This document shows positions 45,711 to 57,593 of a stretch of 64,000 nt of DNA, piece after piece. The position numbers were made by a program, and so were the translations under genes. This DNA comes from Distichodus sexfasciatus (Eukaryota > Chordata > Actinopteri > Characiformes > Distichodontidae): NCBI GenBank assembly GCA_032718565.1, contig JAVGVS010000404.1, positions 264,135 through 328,134 of the forward strand, in the 5' to 3' direction. The notes beneath the pieces are model-generated. The model was not told where the DNA came from, ran no database searches, and saw only the letters and a program-made list of their open reading frames with translations. How positions within the stretch are numbered: the first letter of the stretch is position 1; every line of letters starts with the position of its first letter.

Positions 45711-48700
45711 TATTTATAAAAACATAAACCCACACTGGACCAAATGCTGTACACAAAATAGATTAAACAGATAAAAGACATAACTAAAAGACTTAAAGGA
45801 CTTAAAGGAAAAATAAAGGAAATAGACAAAACACATGGAGCACATAGAAGCAGCAGTTATGAAATAAGAGCAAGTAAAACGGAATACTGTGAATAAAATA
45901 AAATCAAACAAATAAATAAAATAGAACAAACAAATCGCCAACATCTTACAGGTTCTCAAAGGCCAAGGAAAAAACGGGTTCAAGAAGAGATTTAACAGCA
46001 GAGACAGAAGCGGCCTGTCTAATGTGCAAAGGCAGTTTGTTCCACATTGTTGGAGCTGCAACAGCGAAAGCCCGATCCCCTCTAAGCTTACGCTTGGCTT
46101 TTCGGCTGATCAGCTGACATGAGAGAGCGGGTGGGCGTACAAGATAGGGGTGTTGAAATTAATCTCATAATCGATGCATCGTGATGCAGACGTGGACGAT
46201 TCTGCATCAATGCAGTGGAAGAACATAATTATATCATAATGACGTTGCTTGATGATTTTTCTGGTGGCGGCATAAAATTCACAGTTAAAAAAGTAGTTCC
46301 GGTAGTGATTGTGGCTGCCTGATCTGGCAGAGTACAAGCGCTGCTCCGGTAGAGTAACTCTCATCTCACTGGCTGACACTCACATCTTGTGACAGCTGAG
46401 AATGGCGGAGGGAGGCCTATGGTGTCACATCAGCATGAAACTAATGCCTAAAAAGCGACTTGCAAAAATGTTAAGTAAATTTCAAAGAGACTGTAGTATA
46501 GCGTGAAACTCGAGAGCACAAAATTAGAATCGAGTCTTGGCGGTTGTGATCATATTAACGGCGCCAAACTGTATTTCCCCTCGAATGTCTTTGTTTCTCT
46601 CGATGTGAAATGTCCTCGTCTTAAGTTTTTGCTCAGTGAGATTTCTCGCCCACAGGTTTGAGGAGCAGGTTTTGGAAGTTTGAGGCGCTTGAGGTTTTGG
46701 AGGTTCTACCTGCGAGTTCTATTATTAATGGCTCTGGTCTTGTAGATTATTGCACTACAGACAGTTTCTACAGAAAAACCAAAGATGACGGAGGAAGAGG
46801 AACAGCGGCAGGTGGGTTAAACACAATCGACCTTATAATCATAATTTAATAGTTAGGTCTTGTGAAGGAAATTTTTATTACTAATTATTCTTAAAGATCC
46901 TAACTGTAAGTAGAGTGAGTTTTTGGTCAGTTTGACTTCTTCAAGACCTTGTCTGTAACGATTAGACAATGAATTGTATGTCATTAATAAATGCATGATA
47001 TGTGTGTTGGTTTTGCGTGCAAGATGCTTTCTCCTTTCTGTTAGTTATGGCTGTTGATTATACAGCTATCAAGGGAGAAACAGCAGAGACAAAATGTACT
47101 CTTGTATGTCACCGTCGCCTCCTCGAGGTGATATGACCCCGTCCGGAGCACTTTGTGATTAGGGGGTTTTAAGCGCCAGTATGTAAGGAGAATGCCTTTC
47201 ACTCAGGGCCTCTGATCCAACCTTGCTGTGAAAGGAGACCACTCATTTGCCTGGCAAATTATTGTTATCTGCAGATAAATGCTTTGTGATCGGACTTCTT
47301 CTGGCCTTGGGTTTATTTGCTCAGTGGAAAAATCCACGACAGGTCTTACACGTTTAATAAGCACGCAATCAATGGCTCCCCTCGCCCATTCCCCAATTCA
47401 ACATAAACACATGCAGTTACAGACTGCAGCGAGACACATCATTGGGATGCTGAAGCAGGCGTTATAGCTCCATCATTACACACACACACACACACACACA
47501 CACCTGAGACTGATGGCCCAGAATTAAACTTTTGTAGTATCTGCATAATCATCCACTACGTTTGGTGCTTTGTTGATCCTCTGATGGTATGTAAGCTTGA
47601 TATACTTATTATATTAGTTTTGATCCTTAAACAGCTTGCAGACGAGTGTCAGAATCCTACACAGGTAAACTGCCAAAATGGCAAAATACCATTATAACAT
47701 TTATGGTAGAGTTACAAAGGCGTTGGTCACTTTACCTTTTTCCAAATCTAACGTCTGTGTTTATGTTTATTATGAGGACGAACAAAGGAGCTTACATCTC
47801 ACTGCTTGTATTGATATTTGGAAAACATAATATGAAGTAATGTGGAAAATTGATGGGATGCATGGCGATATTGAATCGAATCTAAGCATTGACATGATAA
47901 TGGTAATGGAATCGTGAGACCAGTGAAAGGTTCACACCTATAAGTATAAGGTGTAGCAGCTCAGACATATGTAGAATGAGAGACCGCTAGTGCTTTAAAG
48001 CAAACAGTAAATTGTAAAAGAATGAATCCTCAGATATGTGAGCCAGTGGAGTGAGGCTAAAACTGGGGAAATGTGCTCATACTTCCGTGTGCCAGTTAAA
48101 AGACGTGTGGCTGCATTTTGTACCTGCTGAAGATGAGCAATGGAGGAAGCACTAACCCCCACCTAGAGCGCATTACAGTAATCCAGTCGAGTAGTGACAA
48201 CAGCATGGATTACTGTTTCAGAATGCTCTCTAATTTTATTTTGGCCAGATTTCTCAGTTTAAAAAGCTTGGTTAACCACTGCCTGATCTGACTGTCAAAT
48301 TTAAGATCCGCATCCACTTTGACCCCTAGATTTGAGGCGGCAGGTTTCAGGTACTGGGACAAAGAACCCAGATCCAGAAAAGGGTTCTCAGAGGATCCTC
48401 CAAAAACCATCACCTCCGTCTTTTTTCATTAAATTGTAGAAAATTGAGGGTCAGACAGGTCTTTATTTCCTCAAAACACCTGAGTAATGGTCTCACAGGG
48501 AAGGAATCCTTTTTAAGAGGAACATATGTCAGCCATCACCCGCGTAGCGATGAAATGCCATGCTTCCTGAAATGGGCAGTGAGAACAAAAGAGAGAAGAA
48601 GGGGGGCTAAGCAGGTGGCCTGTGGCACCCCGTATAAGAGAGGAGCAGAGGAGGACACACAATCATCCAGGCCCACACACAAAGTCCGGTGCGCCAGGTA

Positions 48701-49330
48701 GGATCGGAACCACTCCAGTGCTATGACCCTGATGCCCACCCACTGCTCCAAATGCGAAAGTAAAATTTCATGATCCACCGTGTCAAATGCAGCAGTTCCA
48801 TCTAATAAGACAAGAACAGCACAGTCACCAGAGTCTGTAGCTAAAAATATATCATTAAAAACTCCTAAAAGAGCTGATTCAGTGCTGTGTAAAGTTTAAA
48901 CCAGACTGAAAAACTTCTAGAATAATATAACTTTCCAAAAAAGCACTTAATTGACTGTAAACAATCTTCTCAATGACTTCAGAAAGAAAGGGTAATTTGG
49001 AAATAGGTCTACAGTTATCGAGAACTGTGGGATCTAGAGCAGGTTTCTAATCAGACGTTGGACTACTGCATGTTCCAGGTACCAGACCTGAAGAGAGACT
49101 GCTGTTAACAAGAGCAAGAACAGCCGGCCCAACAGTGGGAAACACCTCTTTAAACAGCTGAGGAGGAACAACATCATATGGAGAGCCAGAGGGCTTCAAA
49201 TGCCCAACAATCTCCCGTAAAGACAACAGACACAGGCTCAAGATGATCAAATACAGCAGAACAAGAGACTGAGACTGGTCATGAACAAGGCGGTGGGGAT
49301 GATATTAGAGCCCGAGCAGAAGAGAACTTA
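45711..49330 (-). pseudogene. L2-like LINE fragment, copy 1, with nested hAT
   Basis: Minus-strand reverse-transcriptase relics in several frames: DHEILLSHLEQWVGIR.IALEWFRSYLAHR (48536-48778), a thumb-like part (48210-48413) and, beyond the nested hAT, the C-terminal RGDRAFAVAAPTMWN region (45960-46130). It has been 5'-truncated and is broken by stops. Assignment to L2/Maui rests on the motif set. Confidence 0.75.
46145..47943. mobile_element. hAT-like element nested in the L2 LINE, copy 1
   Basis: Begins TAGGGGTGTTGAAATTAATC and ends near GGTTCACACCTA. Flanked by GTACAAGA and GTATAAGG (8 bases, 46137-46144 and 47944-47951), the length expected of hAT. LINE homology resumes on both sides. 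A (CA)n run lies inside (about 47478-47503). Confidence 0.7.
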
Positions 49331-49624
49331 CCAATAAAAAACTTTCAGAGACTCAGAGAAGTTGTTTGGAAATCCCCCTAGTGGTAACTAGAAGAAGGGA
49401 TGACAAGAAATGCCAGGGAATCCTATGATAGAAGTAAAGTTCTGCTGCTCTGCATGACAAAAACTGTGCACTTTCTGTGTTTCCCTCCTTTAAACACATC
49501 TGTTCCTTTCATGAGGGGCTTTTCCAAGAAATTCACTCATTGAGGTGTACCTTCAAGAGTAAATAAGATCTGGTGACAGCTGAGGAATGAATCTGTTTCC
49601 CGTCTGATCAGAGCAATAAATCCT

Positions 49625-49678
49625 GAAATGGAAAAGTCAATACAAAATGGGTGGAGACAGCTGCTCTACGTATATAAA
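49625..49678 (+). promoter_or_regulatory. IRF-like element and TATA box of array relic 5
   Basis: GAAATGGAAA (49625-49634) followed by TATATAAA (49671-49678) with the conserved GGTGGAGACAGCTGCTCTAC between them. Confidence 0.5.
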
Positions 49679-49762
49679 GAAGAGTTTTCATTTGTGAAAC
49701 GGCACAACGGCACAGTTTCTTCTCTGGAAGCTGAAAAAATTTTACGTTGAAGCTTTCGAGAG

Positions 49763-50185
49763 ATGGATAGAGAACATCCGATGGACAAAGAACTTATGAA
49801 GGAGATTCTCTCTGCTCTCACAGGAGCTACTGTGAAGGAACATACAGAACCACTCTGTGGATGGTGAGTGGCGATTTCCTATCGGAACCAGTCTAGCGAG
49901 GCTGAAGTTATTGAGAACACTACAAGCCTATTTTTCGTGACAATCTGAAGAGGAATCTACTCCTCCACACAGCTCCTGAGAGCTGAATATTACAAAACAA
50001 TTTCAGTCAAATAGCAGGAAGAGCTACAATCATGCTGCAAAACAGAATCAGCAAGTACAGGACAATCTGAAACAACTGAAATATTGGCTCATTGAAGTTC
50101 TGAAGGAACACCTCTCAGCAGGAGGAGAAGAAGAATTAGGAAGCCATCATCCGTCACGGCATCCTGGTGAAGAGATAACTGAAGA
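49763..50185 (+). pseudogene. ART-like array relic 5
   Basis: Starts MDREHPMDKELMKEILSALTGATVKEH and then jumps, by a deletion of the middle third, to a segment like DGEWRFP. Later parts (GIYS-like, MLQNRI-like, EGTPLSAGGE-like) are in different frames. HGT is degraded. Not translatable as a family protein. Confidence 0.75.
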
Positions 50186-51510
50186 GTGAAGTGACTGCTA
50201 AGCATGATAAATGTCATGCAATTTAAGCACCAGTTGCTTATTTCCTACTATGTTGGTCTAGCTGATGTTGTTTGCAACTGGGGAATAGTGCACGTTGTCT
50301 TCTGTCTTCTAGGGTTTAACTTGTACACTACATGAAGTCTTTACATGCGTTAGAAACAGCAGCTGGACAACAGATGGACAAATAGAATCAACAAGAAATA
50401 CAAAGCAAAACTAAAACAGAAACAAAGTGAAGCTGATATGAAACCTGGCAGCTGATAGCGATACTCAATTATTTAAAATGATTAAACTCCTGTAAAACCC
50501 ATTCCAAAGCTTCTGCTATTAAACATTGAAGTGTTTTCTTGGTCTGCTTCAGGCCTGCAAAAATAATAATGTAAAATGTTGTAAATGTAGCAGCTCCCAA
50601 ATCTGGTCAGCATTTGCTGCTGTTCCATTCCCACAAAGCACTGACTAAGAGCCCAATAAAAAGGTGGTAATATTAAATAAAACTATATACCGTATTATCG
50701 CGGAGTTTTAGCCTCACTTGACCACTCTGAGAGCAGCCTGTGTTTCACCAAGACACTGACCACATTGTGCTCCACAAAAATATTTAGGCAGAATCCTGTT
50801 TCACCCCTTGACCCCACCTTGAGCCCTACCCCTTGGCATGTGTTCAAATCCACCCCTATGAAATGAGACACCCCTTTAGAAACAGCAGCTGGACGACAGG
50901 TGGACAGATAGATAAATCAAATACAAATCAACCCTAAAACAGAAACAAAGCTGAGATGAAACCTGGCAGCTGATGGCGATACTCAATTATTCCATAATTA
51001 TTTCCATAAAACACTGATTAAAAAGCCAATAAAAGGTGGTGATCTAAAAATAAACTATATACTCTATCGTTATAGATATGAATTCAGCATCATGTAAGCC
51101 ACTCTGAGGCAGCCTGTGTCCTCAAGATTTTAAACCACATTGTGTCTCATCCATCTCCCACAAAATTCACTGAACTAATAAACTACAGACTGAACTGGAT
51201 ATTTACTAATTAATTAAGGACATTAAAAAATTCACTTGTTTTCAAGACACATGTGAATTCAAATGTTGACCACCAGTTTATATAAATAAAAATTAAACTT
51301 TTTGAATCTTGGCAAATAAATTAAACGGAAGGATTAGCACTTTTTAGCGTCTACGCACAGAAAAGTTTTGAAATGTTAACATTGCAGTGAGATATTCTGT
51401 GAGTGTTTCCAAGAAGTGGTCAGGACAGTTGCTCAGTGGGCATATGGCTATAATGAGGCAGCAAGACATCCTAAAATATATAGTGAAAGTAAAATGTTCT
51501 GGGTGGGGAC
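50186..51510. other. Shared array flank without a gene
   Basis: 3' flanking sequence of array copies. The segment 50700-50880 matches 36225-36420 (downstream of member 1), and 51061-51265 matches 63825-64000. Nothing coding is visible. Confidence 0.6.
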
Positions 51511-51518
51511 TATATATA
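51511..51518 (+). promoter_or_regulatory. TATA box of array relic 6
   Basis: TATATATA preceded by AGTGAAAGTAAAATGTTCTG and followed by the GGGAAACAGCAC leader also seen at 55760. Confidence 0.55.
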
Positions 51519-51598
51519 GTGCATTTGATCTGGGAAACAGCACAACTGCAGACAAGAGTTCATTCTAATTAAGCTGAAAAGGACACACAGTTTTTAAG

Positions 51599-52350
51599 AT
51601 GGATAGAGAACTTCTGAAGGAAATTCTCTCTGCCATCACTGGCACTGTTGTGGTGGAATATAAAGACAGGAAACACAGCTCTACTGAACTGACGGTGAGC
51701 AATTTTATGGCTCCTGCTCTGCTTTCCTCTTTGCATATTTTCCCATATAAGAGTTTAGCAGGTCTGCTTCTTCCTTTGACACTAGTTGGTTCTGCAGCGC
51801 AACAGGTCGAGGATTTGGACGAGCGAAATGTTTAATGAAAGATGGGCGAGTTCACGATCGGACTTGACTATGACTGAAAGCACCAGGCTCTACTACTACG
51901 TGTGGTGAGGCGAAATATACACGACCGAGGCTGGTACTTCCTTTTACAGAGGAGTTCTGAAAGTACCGGGTGGGGCAGCTGGGCAGTGAGGGGTGGAGGA
52001 CAACTCTGTGAATGACGAGTGGCGGTTTCCTATCAACGGAACCAGTCTAGCGGGGGCTGAGGGGGTTGTTGAGGAACACTACAAAACTGGCCCTCGTGAC
52101 AAGTACGGAAGAGGAATCTACTCCACTCCTGACCCCTCTGAGGCTGAAAATTACGCAAAAGTCAAACCCGTTCAAGTCAAGGCAGAGCTACAATCATGCT
52201 GCAAAACAGAATCAACGCAGACTACAGGACAATCTGTAAGAGACAGGACTATTGGCTCGTCCCGATTCCTGAAGGAACCTCTGACAAGAAAGAGAAGGAC
52301 ATTGTAGAGGAAGCCATCCGCCCGTACGGCATCCTGGTGAAAGAGTGTAG
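51599..52350 (+). pseudogene. ART-like array relic 6
   Basis: Starts MDRELLKEILSAITGTVVVEY with STELTVSNFMAPALLSSLH and stops after 78 codons. The rest is split among frames: NGTSLAGAEGVVEEHYKTGP..KYGRGIYSTPDPSEAENYAK (51993-52200; note NGT in place of HGT), then MLQNRINADYR (52196) through EEAIRPYGILVKE. At least two frameshifts. Confidence 0.8.
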
Positions 52351-53035
52351 TTCACAAATCTCCAAGAACCTCCTCCACACACTGTGCTCCATGTCTTTGA
52401 TATTTCAGCTGTAATCAAAACCTCTCATAAATTGTGTGAAGTAAAATAATGGCAAGTGCTGCGTTTTATAAAAATGAATAAAATGCATTTGGATTGCTGA
52501 TGTATTGAGCAAATCTTTTGTTTTTGACGGGAGAATAATGTATGTTAATTTCTGTAGTGCTGCAGGGTTTAGTTTTGCTCAACACATTTTTAACTGCGCT
52601 TTCATGAAATATTTGTGAAAAAATGCACATTAATATTCATAGCATTTATCAGACACTTATCTTATGGAGCGACTTCAAATTTTCCTCATCTCAGACCCAA
52701 TGATGGTAGTCTCTGGTTGAAAATGTGTGACTTGCAGCTCTTTATAATGATGCTTTAATAATGAATTAATGCGAGGAACAAAATCACTTTTATTTTTATT
52801 AACCATTAATCATTTACATATTTTTGAAGGTAAATGTGAGACGTTTCCTGCGTCTTCTAGACGTAACAAGGAAGTGGGTTCACTGTCAAAAGGCTCAACG
52901 TTTTGCGGGAAACAACAATAATTGATCAAAATTTTTGGAAAAATTGCGGTAATTGGTCAAAATTGGACGGTAGTGATGAATTTGCATGGTTAATAGTTAA
53001 TGATACATAATTGCAATATCACAAAATCCTGGAGG

Positions 53036-53140
53036 GTCTGGTTAAGGTCTTGCTCATTAACAGTAGTGGTAGTAGTGCTGGAGGTAGGATTCGAACCCAC
53101 AACCTCTTTGTCCAGAGGAGAGAACCCTAAACCACAATGC
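53036..53140 (-). repeat. tRNA-derived SINE fragment (second family)
   Basis: Reverse-strand B-box GGATTCGAACCC preceded by GTTAAGGTCTTGCTCA, similar to the SINE at 5180. Confidence 0.5.
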
Positions 53141-53693
53141 GATCAGATAGTCTTTGTCATTGCACAGATTCCACTACTCAGTGAGATTAGGTTACTGCAG
53201 CTGCAAACACAGAATACGACGACTTATTGTGCACTCATTTACCATCGGTGCTTGGTTTCCGAGTCGTTGTCCGAGGGCTGAAGCAGAAGTGACCACACCC
53301 GACCAAATATCAGAATCCAAGATGGCTGCTCAGTGCAAAGTGCTATATGCTGGGATTTTTAACATTTTTAGCATTTTAGCGTTGTTTGTGTCTAACTTCT
53401 TCACTAAACGTCACTTTCGTACTGTATTTATTGTGTTGCATGTTGCACCCTGGAACGTACATTAACTCTTTGGGGAACCGACACAGGTTGTTTTATGTGT
53501 GTTTTTTTTATAACTCAAAATCCCTTTAACTTACAGGAAACCACACACACACCATCAGAATCGCAATTCCTCAGCATTTGAAATTATTTTTGAGTAATGT
53601 CGTCACAAAAACTCAAGTGCTCTTCCAGAAAGGCCAAAAGCATCTCCCACCAGAATTCTGTGGGACTTTTATAAGATAGTTGCAGCCTAAAAG

Positions 53694-54550
53694 CAGTGTT
53701 GTGAAAGCTACTTTGGAAATGTAATGTGTTACAATTACAAGTTACCCTAAATACAATGTAATAGTAGTGCAACATTTTCAGTACTTTATTTTAAATGGTA
53801 TGACAATTACATTTGATTATTTTGGATTACCTTTCTGCATTTTGAATGAATTTTTCTCCAACTTTATCCCAGCCATTTCAGTTTTTGAAACCTGGTTAAT
53901 CTTACAACGCAGCTGCTGTCAAAATCAAAACTCCTCAACACCCCAGCCACCAGCAGTGTGGGACTTCAACACCTCAACACCGTTCTACTGTGAGATCACG
54001 CTGATCTTTCAATACCTATGGCTGCTAAATCAGATATTTGACATTCAACATTTGGTGAACATCACTGAATAAGCAGCTGTCTGTTCATGTGGGATTGATT
54101 GTGCATATAGCGTCTGCTCACTACAGCTCATTTGTATTTCCTGCAGTGGGCTAGGCCTACATTGTAGTTCCTATCTGGCATCGCAGGCCTCCTCACAACT
54201 GAAGCTCAGACGCTTGTAGGCTGTAGATCCAGCAGCAAGTGGGTGTTGCAAATTCAAACATGATAAGAGAACCAATTAGACATATCGGAATAGTGTCAGA
54301 CTTCCAGCTGTAAATGGAGGATGTTGTGCAGAAGAAAAAATGGCAAAACAATAATATTATTTAACATATAGCCAATGTTTCTGCAGAAGATACTGAGATG
54401 TAGCTGAAACTGTAATCCTGAATATTTCCTGAAAGTAACTGTAATTTAATTACACATTTTTTCAAAGTAATGTAACTGATTACTGTTACTTTGATTTTGT
54501 AATGTAATTACGTAATTTTGTTACATGTAACTCATTACTCCCCAACACTG
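53694..54550. mobile_element. hAT-like element with CCTAAAAG target duplication
   Basis: The ends CAGTGTTGTGAAAGCTACTT and (right, complemented) CAGTGTTGGGGAGTAATGAG are inverted. The 8-base sequence CCTAAAAG occurs on both sides (53686-53693, 54551-54558). No intact transposase. Confidence 0.8.
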
Positions 54551-54999
54551 CCTAAAAGGCATGACTTTTGTGAAATTTTTTAAATAATTGTGATGAAAGT
54601 TGCAGTGTTTTTTTAGGTGTTTTGTTACAATAAAGTTGTGGGAACAGTTTCATTGCACTTTGAAAACAGTCACATTGCACCTGTTATCTGTCTTCAGAAT
54701 AATTTTGTAAAACTTCAGTACATATTTTTTATTCATACACACATGCAGATACACCGGTACCCGGCACTTGGGTCTTAAATTAAATTACAATCCATGCCTT
54801 CTGCACAAAGGTAGCTTTATTGTAATATAAGAAATAGTTTATTATCTTTATCTTATTTCCTTTGATCTCCTTATTTTTAAGTCTGTTTAAGTTTGTATTT
54901 GTATCTCTATTTATTTTCATTTTTGCCTAAATTGCACAGTCAAAGAGCAGATCAGGATACATTTCACTGCATGTTGTACCTGTATAATTAGCATGTGGC

Positions 55000-55220
55000 A
55001 AATAAAGCATCTTGAATCAGTTCAGTACAGAATTGATTTCAAAGTAATTTTGTACAAGTCACTAAACGGCTTGGGCCCTGGTTACATCTCTGATATGTTT
55101 GATGTGTATAATCCTGGTATGTCCCGTAGATCTGCAGGATCAGGCCAGCTGGTGGTGAAAAGAACCGAGACTAAACACGGTGAAATGGCGTTTTACCACT
55201 ATGCACTTTTTAAAATGTAA
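55000..55220 (+). pseudogene. L2-like LINE C-terminal fragment
   Basis: Frame with RIDFKVILYKSLNGLGPGYI, RRSAGSG and TKHGEMAFYHYA, a typical end of L2-like reverse transcriptases. Truncated on both sides. Confidence 0.6.
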
Positions 55221-55282
55221 ACGTACCTGGTGGTGTCGGCTGGTGTTGTCGGTGAACAGCTGTGTTTGTGGGTGTGTTTCTC

Positions 55283-55330
55283 GTAATGGAAGCCATCTGC
55301 CCATACCGCATCCTGGTGACGGATTCATGA
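55283..55330 (+). pseudogene. ART-like C-terminal scrap
   Basis: A 40-base piece (GGAAGCCATCTGCCCATACC...) matches the family's EEAIRPYGILVK codons. It shows another copy once stood here. Confidence 0.5.
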
Positions 55331-55739
55331 ACTGCACAACTCACACGAATCAATGCACATTTTACACCCCATGACAAATAAGTGGAACATGCAAAGCCTA
55401 AGCAGCCTCAAAAAGAGCTGAACAAAGAAACATAAACTAAGCAACATTAAATATGTTTATTCAATATTTCTCTCACATCTATAATGAGGAAATCACTTCA
55501 CTGGAAGCAGTTATCCAGACTGATCACACCATATGTTAAACTGTAAATATAACTACTAGTAGTAAGAACAGTGTCTTTTATTGGCTTGCAGAGTTGTTAT
55601 AATTAGTTTTGGGTCATTTTGAGCTGATTTCCTACAGGAAGTCTTTACATGCTTTAGAAACAGCAGCTAGATGACACACACACACCAATATGAAACCTGG
55701 CAGCTGCTAGTGATTATTATATATGTTCTGGGTGGAGAC

Positions 55740-55747
55740 TATATATA
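55740..55747 (+). promoter_or_regulatory. TATA box of array relic 7
   Basis: TATATATA preceded by TGTTCTGGGTGGAGAC as at 51511. Confidence 0.55.
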
Positions 55748-55828
55748 GTGCATTTGCTCTGGGTAACAGCACAACTGCAGACAAGAGTTCACTCCTAGTC
55801 GCTGAAAAAGACACACAAAGTTTTTAAG

Positions 55829-56116
55829 ATGAATAGAGAACGTCTGAAGGAAATTCTCTTTGCAGTCACTGGCACTGTTGTGGTCAAACATGAAGACAGG
55901 AAACACAGCTCTACCGAACTGACGGTGCACAATTTTATGGCTCCTGCTCTGCTTTCCTCTTTGCATTTTGCCCCATACAAGAGTTTAGCAGGTCTGCTTC
56001 TTCCTTTGACACCAATTGGTTCTGCAGCTGCTCAGTCAGGAACTCAACAAACTGTAAATGTAACTACTAGAAGTAGTAAGAACAGCGTCTTTTATTGGCT
56101 TGCAGGGTTGTTATAA
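55829..56116 (+). pseudogene. ART-like array relic 7, N-terminal only
   Basis: Open for 95 codons. Residues 1 to about 72 (MNRERLKEILFAVTG..VVK, STELTVHNFMAPALLSSLH, KSLAGLLLPLTPIGSAA) match relic 6; the remainder reads into flanking DNA. The whole core with HGT and GIYSTP is absent. A truncated protein could in principle be made. Confidence 0.65.
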
Positions 56117-56189
56117 TACGTTTTGGGTCATTTTCATCTGATTTCCTACAGGAAGTCTTTACACGCTTTAGAAACAGCAGCTAGATGAC

Positions 56190-57207
56190 CAGTGTTGTGC
56201 AAGTTACTTGCAAAGTGTAATACACTATACATTACTTGTTACTGTTATTCAAATGTAATCCGCTACCTTACAATATTACTGTCTCAGAATTGTAATCGTT
56301 ACATGACTTCTGTAACTTTTCCGTTTCTTTCACCAAAATAACTGTGAAAATATAACTTGACATTCTAATATGAGAAAAAATACTGCAGATCATTAGCATA
56401 ATGATTATGTGCTAACCAGGCTCCAAACAATATGATTAATATAACTGGCAAAGTGAGGGCTTAAGAGACAATTCAAGAAACATTAACAGCCAAAATGAAA
56501 AATGACTAGAATTTTAATATCATAATAGAGGTGGAATAAATATGAAGTCTAGGCTTGTTCATCATTAAACAAAACAAAACTATATCCCACATTAATGCTT
56601 ACTGTAATGACAAGAGAAGATGCATTTTTCTTACGATTGTCATTCCTTTATTCTCTTTGAATTCAAGAGATTCTCAACATAAGTCATGCTTAATGCACGA
56701 TGGGTGTAGCTTAGGATTTCTCATTGTACAGTACAATACAATACGGACGGCTATTCCTCAGCCTCAGCCTATTTCTCAACGTCGATAGTTCTTTAGGGTT
56801 TGGGCAAAGATTGCACTTGACTAAAACAGTCTTTTTGTCTTCATCCCTGACGAACTCAAAGTAATGCGCAAATGTCCACCTCGCAAAAGTACTGTCTTCT
56901 GTCATCTCACCGGAGAAGCAAGCCTTATGTGATGCACTGTGCAATGGGCTCAACTAACCACCAACAGGAAATACAACCCTCACGCATTTTTTTATCACAG
57001 ATAATTAATATGAGGTCTCGCGGTCTTGCTGTTTTTAAACAAATACATTTTTGGTTAAAAGTGCTTTGTAAGGCACACGTTACTGAACATGTACCGAGTA
57101 AAATATTACTGAAAATTGATAAGTAGTGCCTTACATTACTACGTTACAGCAAAAAGTAATCCATTACTGTAACTCGTTACTTTTGTAATGCGTTACTCCC
57201 AACACTG
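56190..57207 (-). mobile_element. hAT element with BED zinc-finger relic
   Basis: Ends CAGTGTTGTGCAAGTTACTT and (complemented) CAGTGTTGGGAGTAACGCAT; target duplication TAGATGAC at 56182-56189 and 57208-57215. A minus-strand frame (56953-56711) reads STFARWTFAHYFEFVRDEDK with a following C..C pair, a BED-type zinc-finger start of a hAT transposase; the catalytic part is missing. The uninserted site is visible at about 55650-55720. Confidence 0.85.
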
Positions 57208-57506
57208 TAGATGACACACACACCAATATGAAACCTGGCAGCTGCTAGTGATTATTATTTCAAATTAAACTCCTGCAAAACACATTCCAATGTTTTGTGC
57301 TTCTGCTATCAAAAGTGTATTCTCGTTCAGCTTCAAGCCTGCAAAAATAATAACTTGATGTAAAATGATGTCACAACACTTTTGTTTCCTTTCTTCAGAG
57401 ACTCAAAGAAGAGTGGAAATCCCCTCAGTAGAGTGTTACCTAGAACAACGAATGACACAAAATTCCAGGAAATCCAAAAACTAAAGTAAAGTTCGGCTGC
57501 TCTGCA

Positions 57507-57514
57507 TATATAAA
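57507..57514 (+). promoter_or_regulatory. TATA box of array member 8
   Basis: TATATAAA 80 bases before the start codon, preceded by CTAAAGTAAAGTTCGGCTGC. A plausible start of transcription would lie near 57540. Confidence 0.65.
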
Positions 57515-57593
57515 GGCTTTTGATTTGTGAAATGGCACAACGGTGGACAGAAGTTTCATCTCTAGAAGCTGAAAAAGACACGAAGCTTTCGAG

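Larger units (their letters stand above)
43998..51265 (+). repeat. Segmental duplication block, copy 1
   Basis: About 7.3 kb that recurs from 57368 to the end of the window in direct orientation. It includes an ART-like copy, an L2-like LINE with nested hAT, a second ART-like relic and shared 3' flanks. Copy 1 differs by many short deletions and by a 486-base stretch (46862-47347) absent from copy 2. Confidence 0.85.

Noticed and set aside
48536..48778. Host gene with FDTVDHEILLSHLEQW-like sequence
   Set aside because: These are reverse-transcriptase motifs of an L2-like LINE, duplicated at 61558-61863.
52196..52414. 72-codon frame with MLQNRI as a separate small gene
   Set aside because: It is the C-terminal part of ART-like relic 6 in another frame, not an independent gene.
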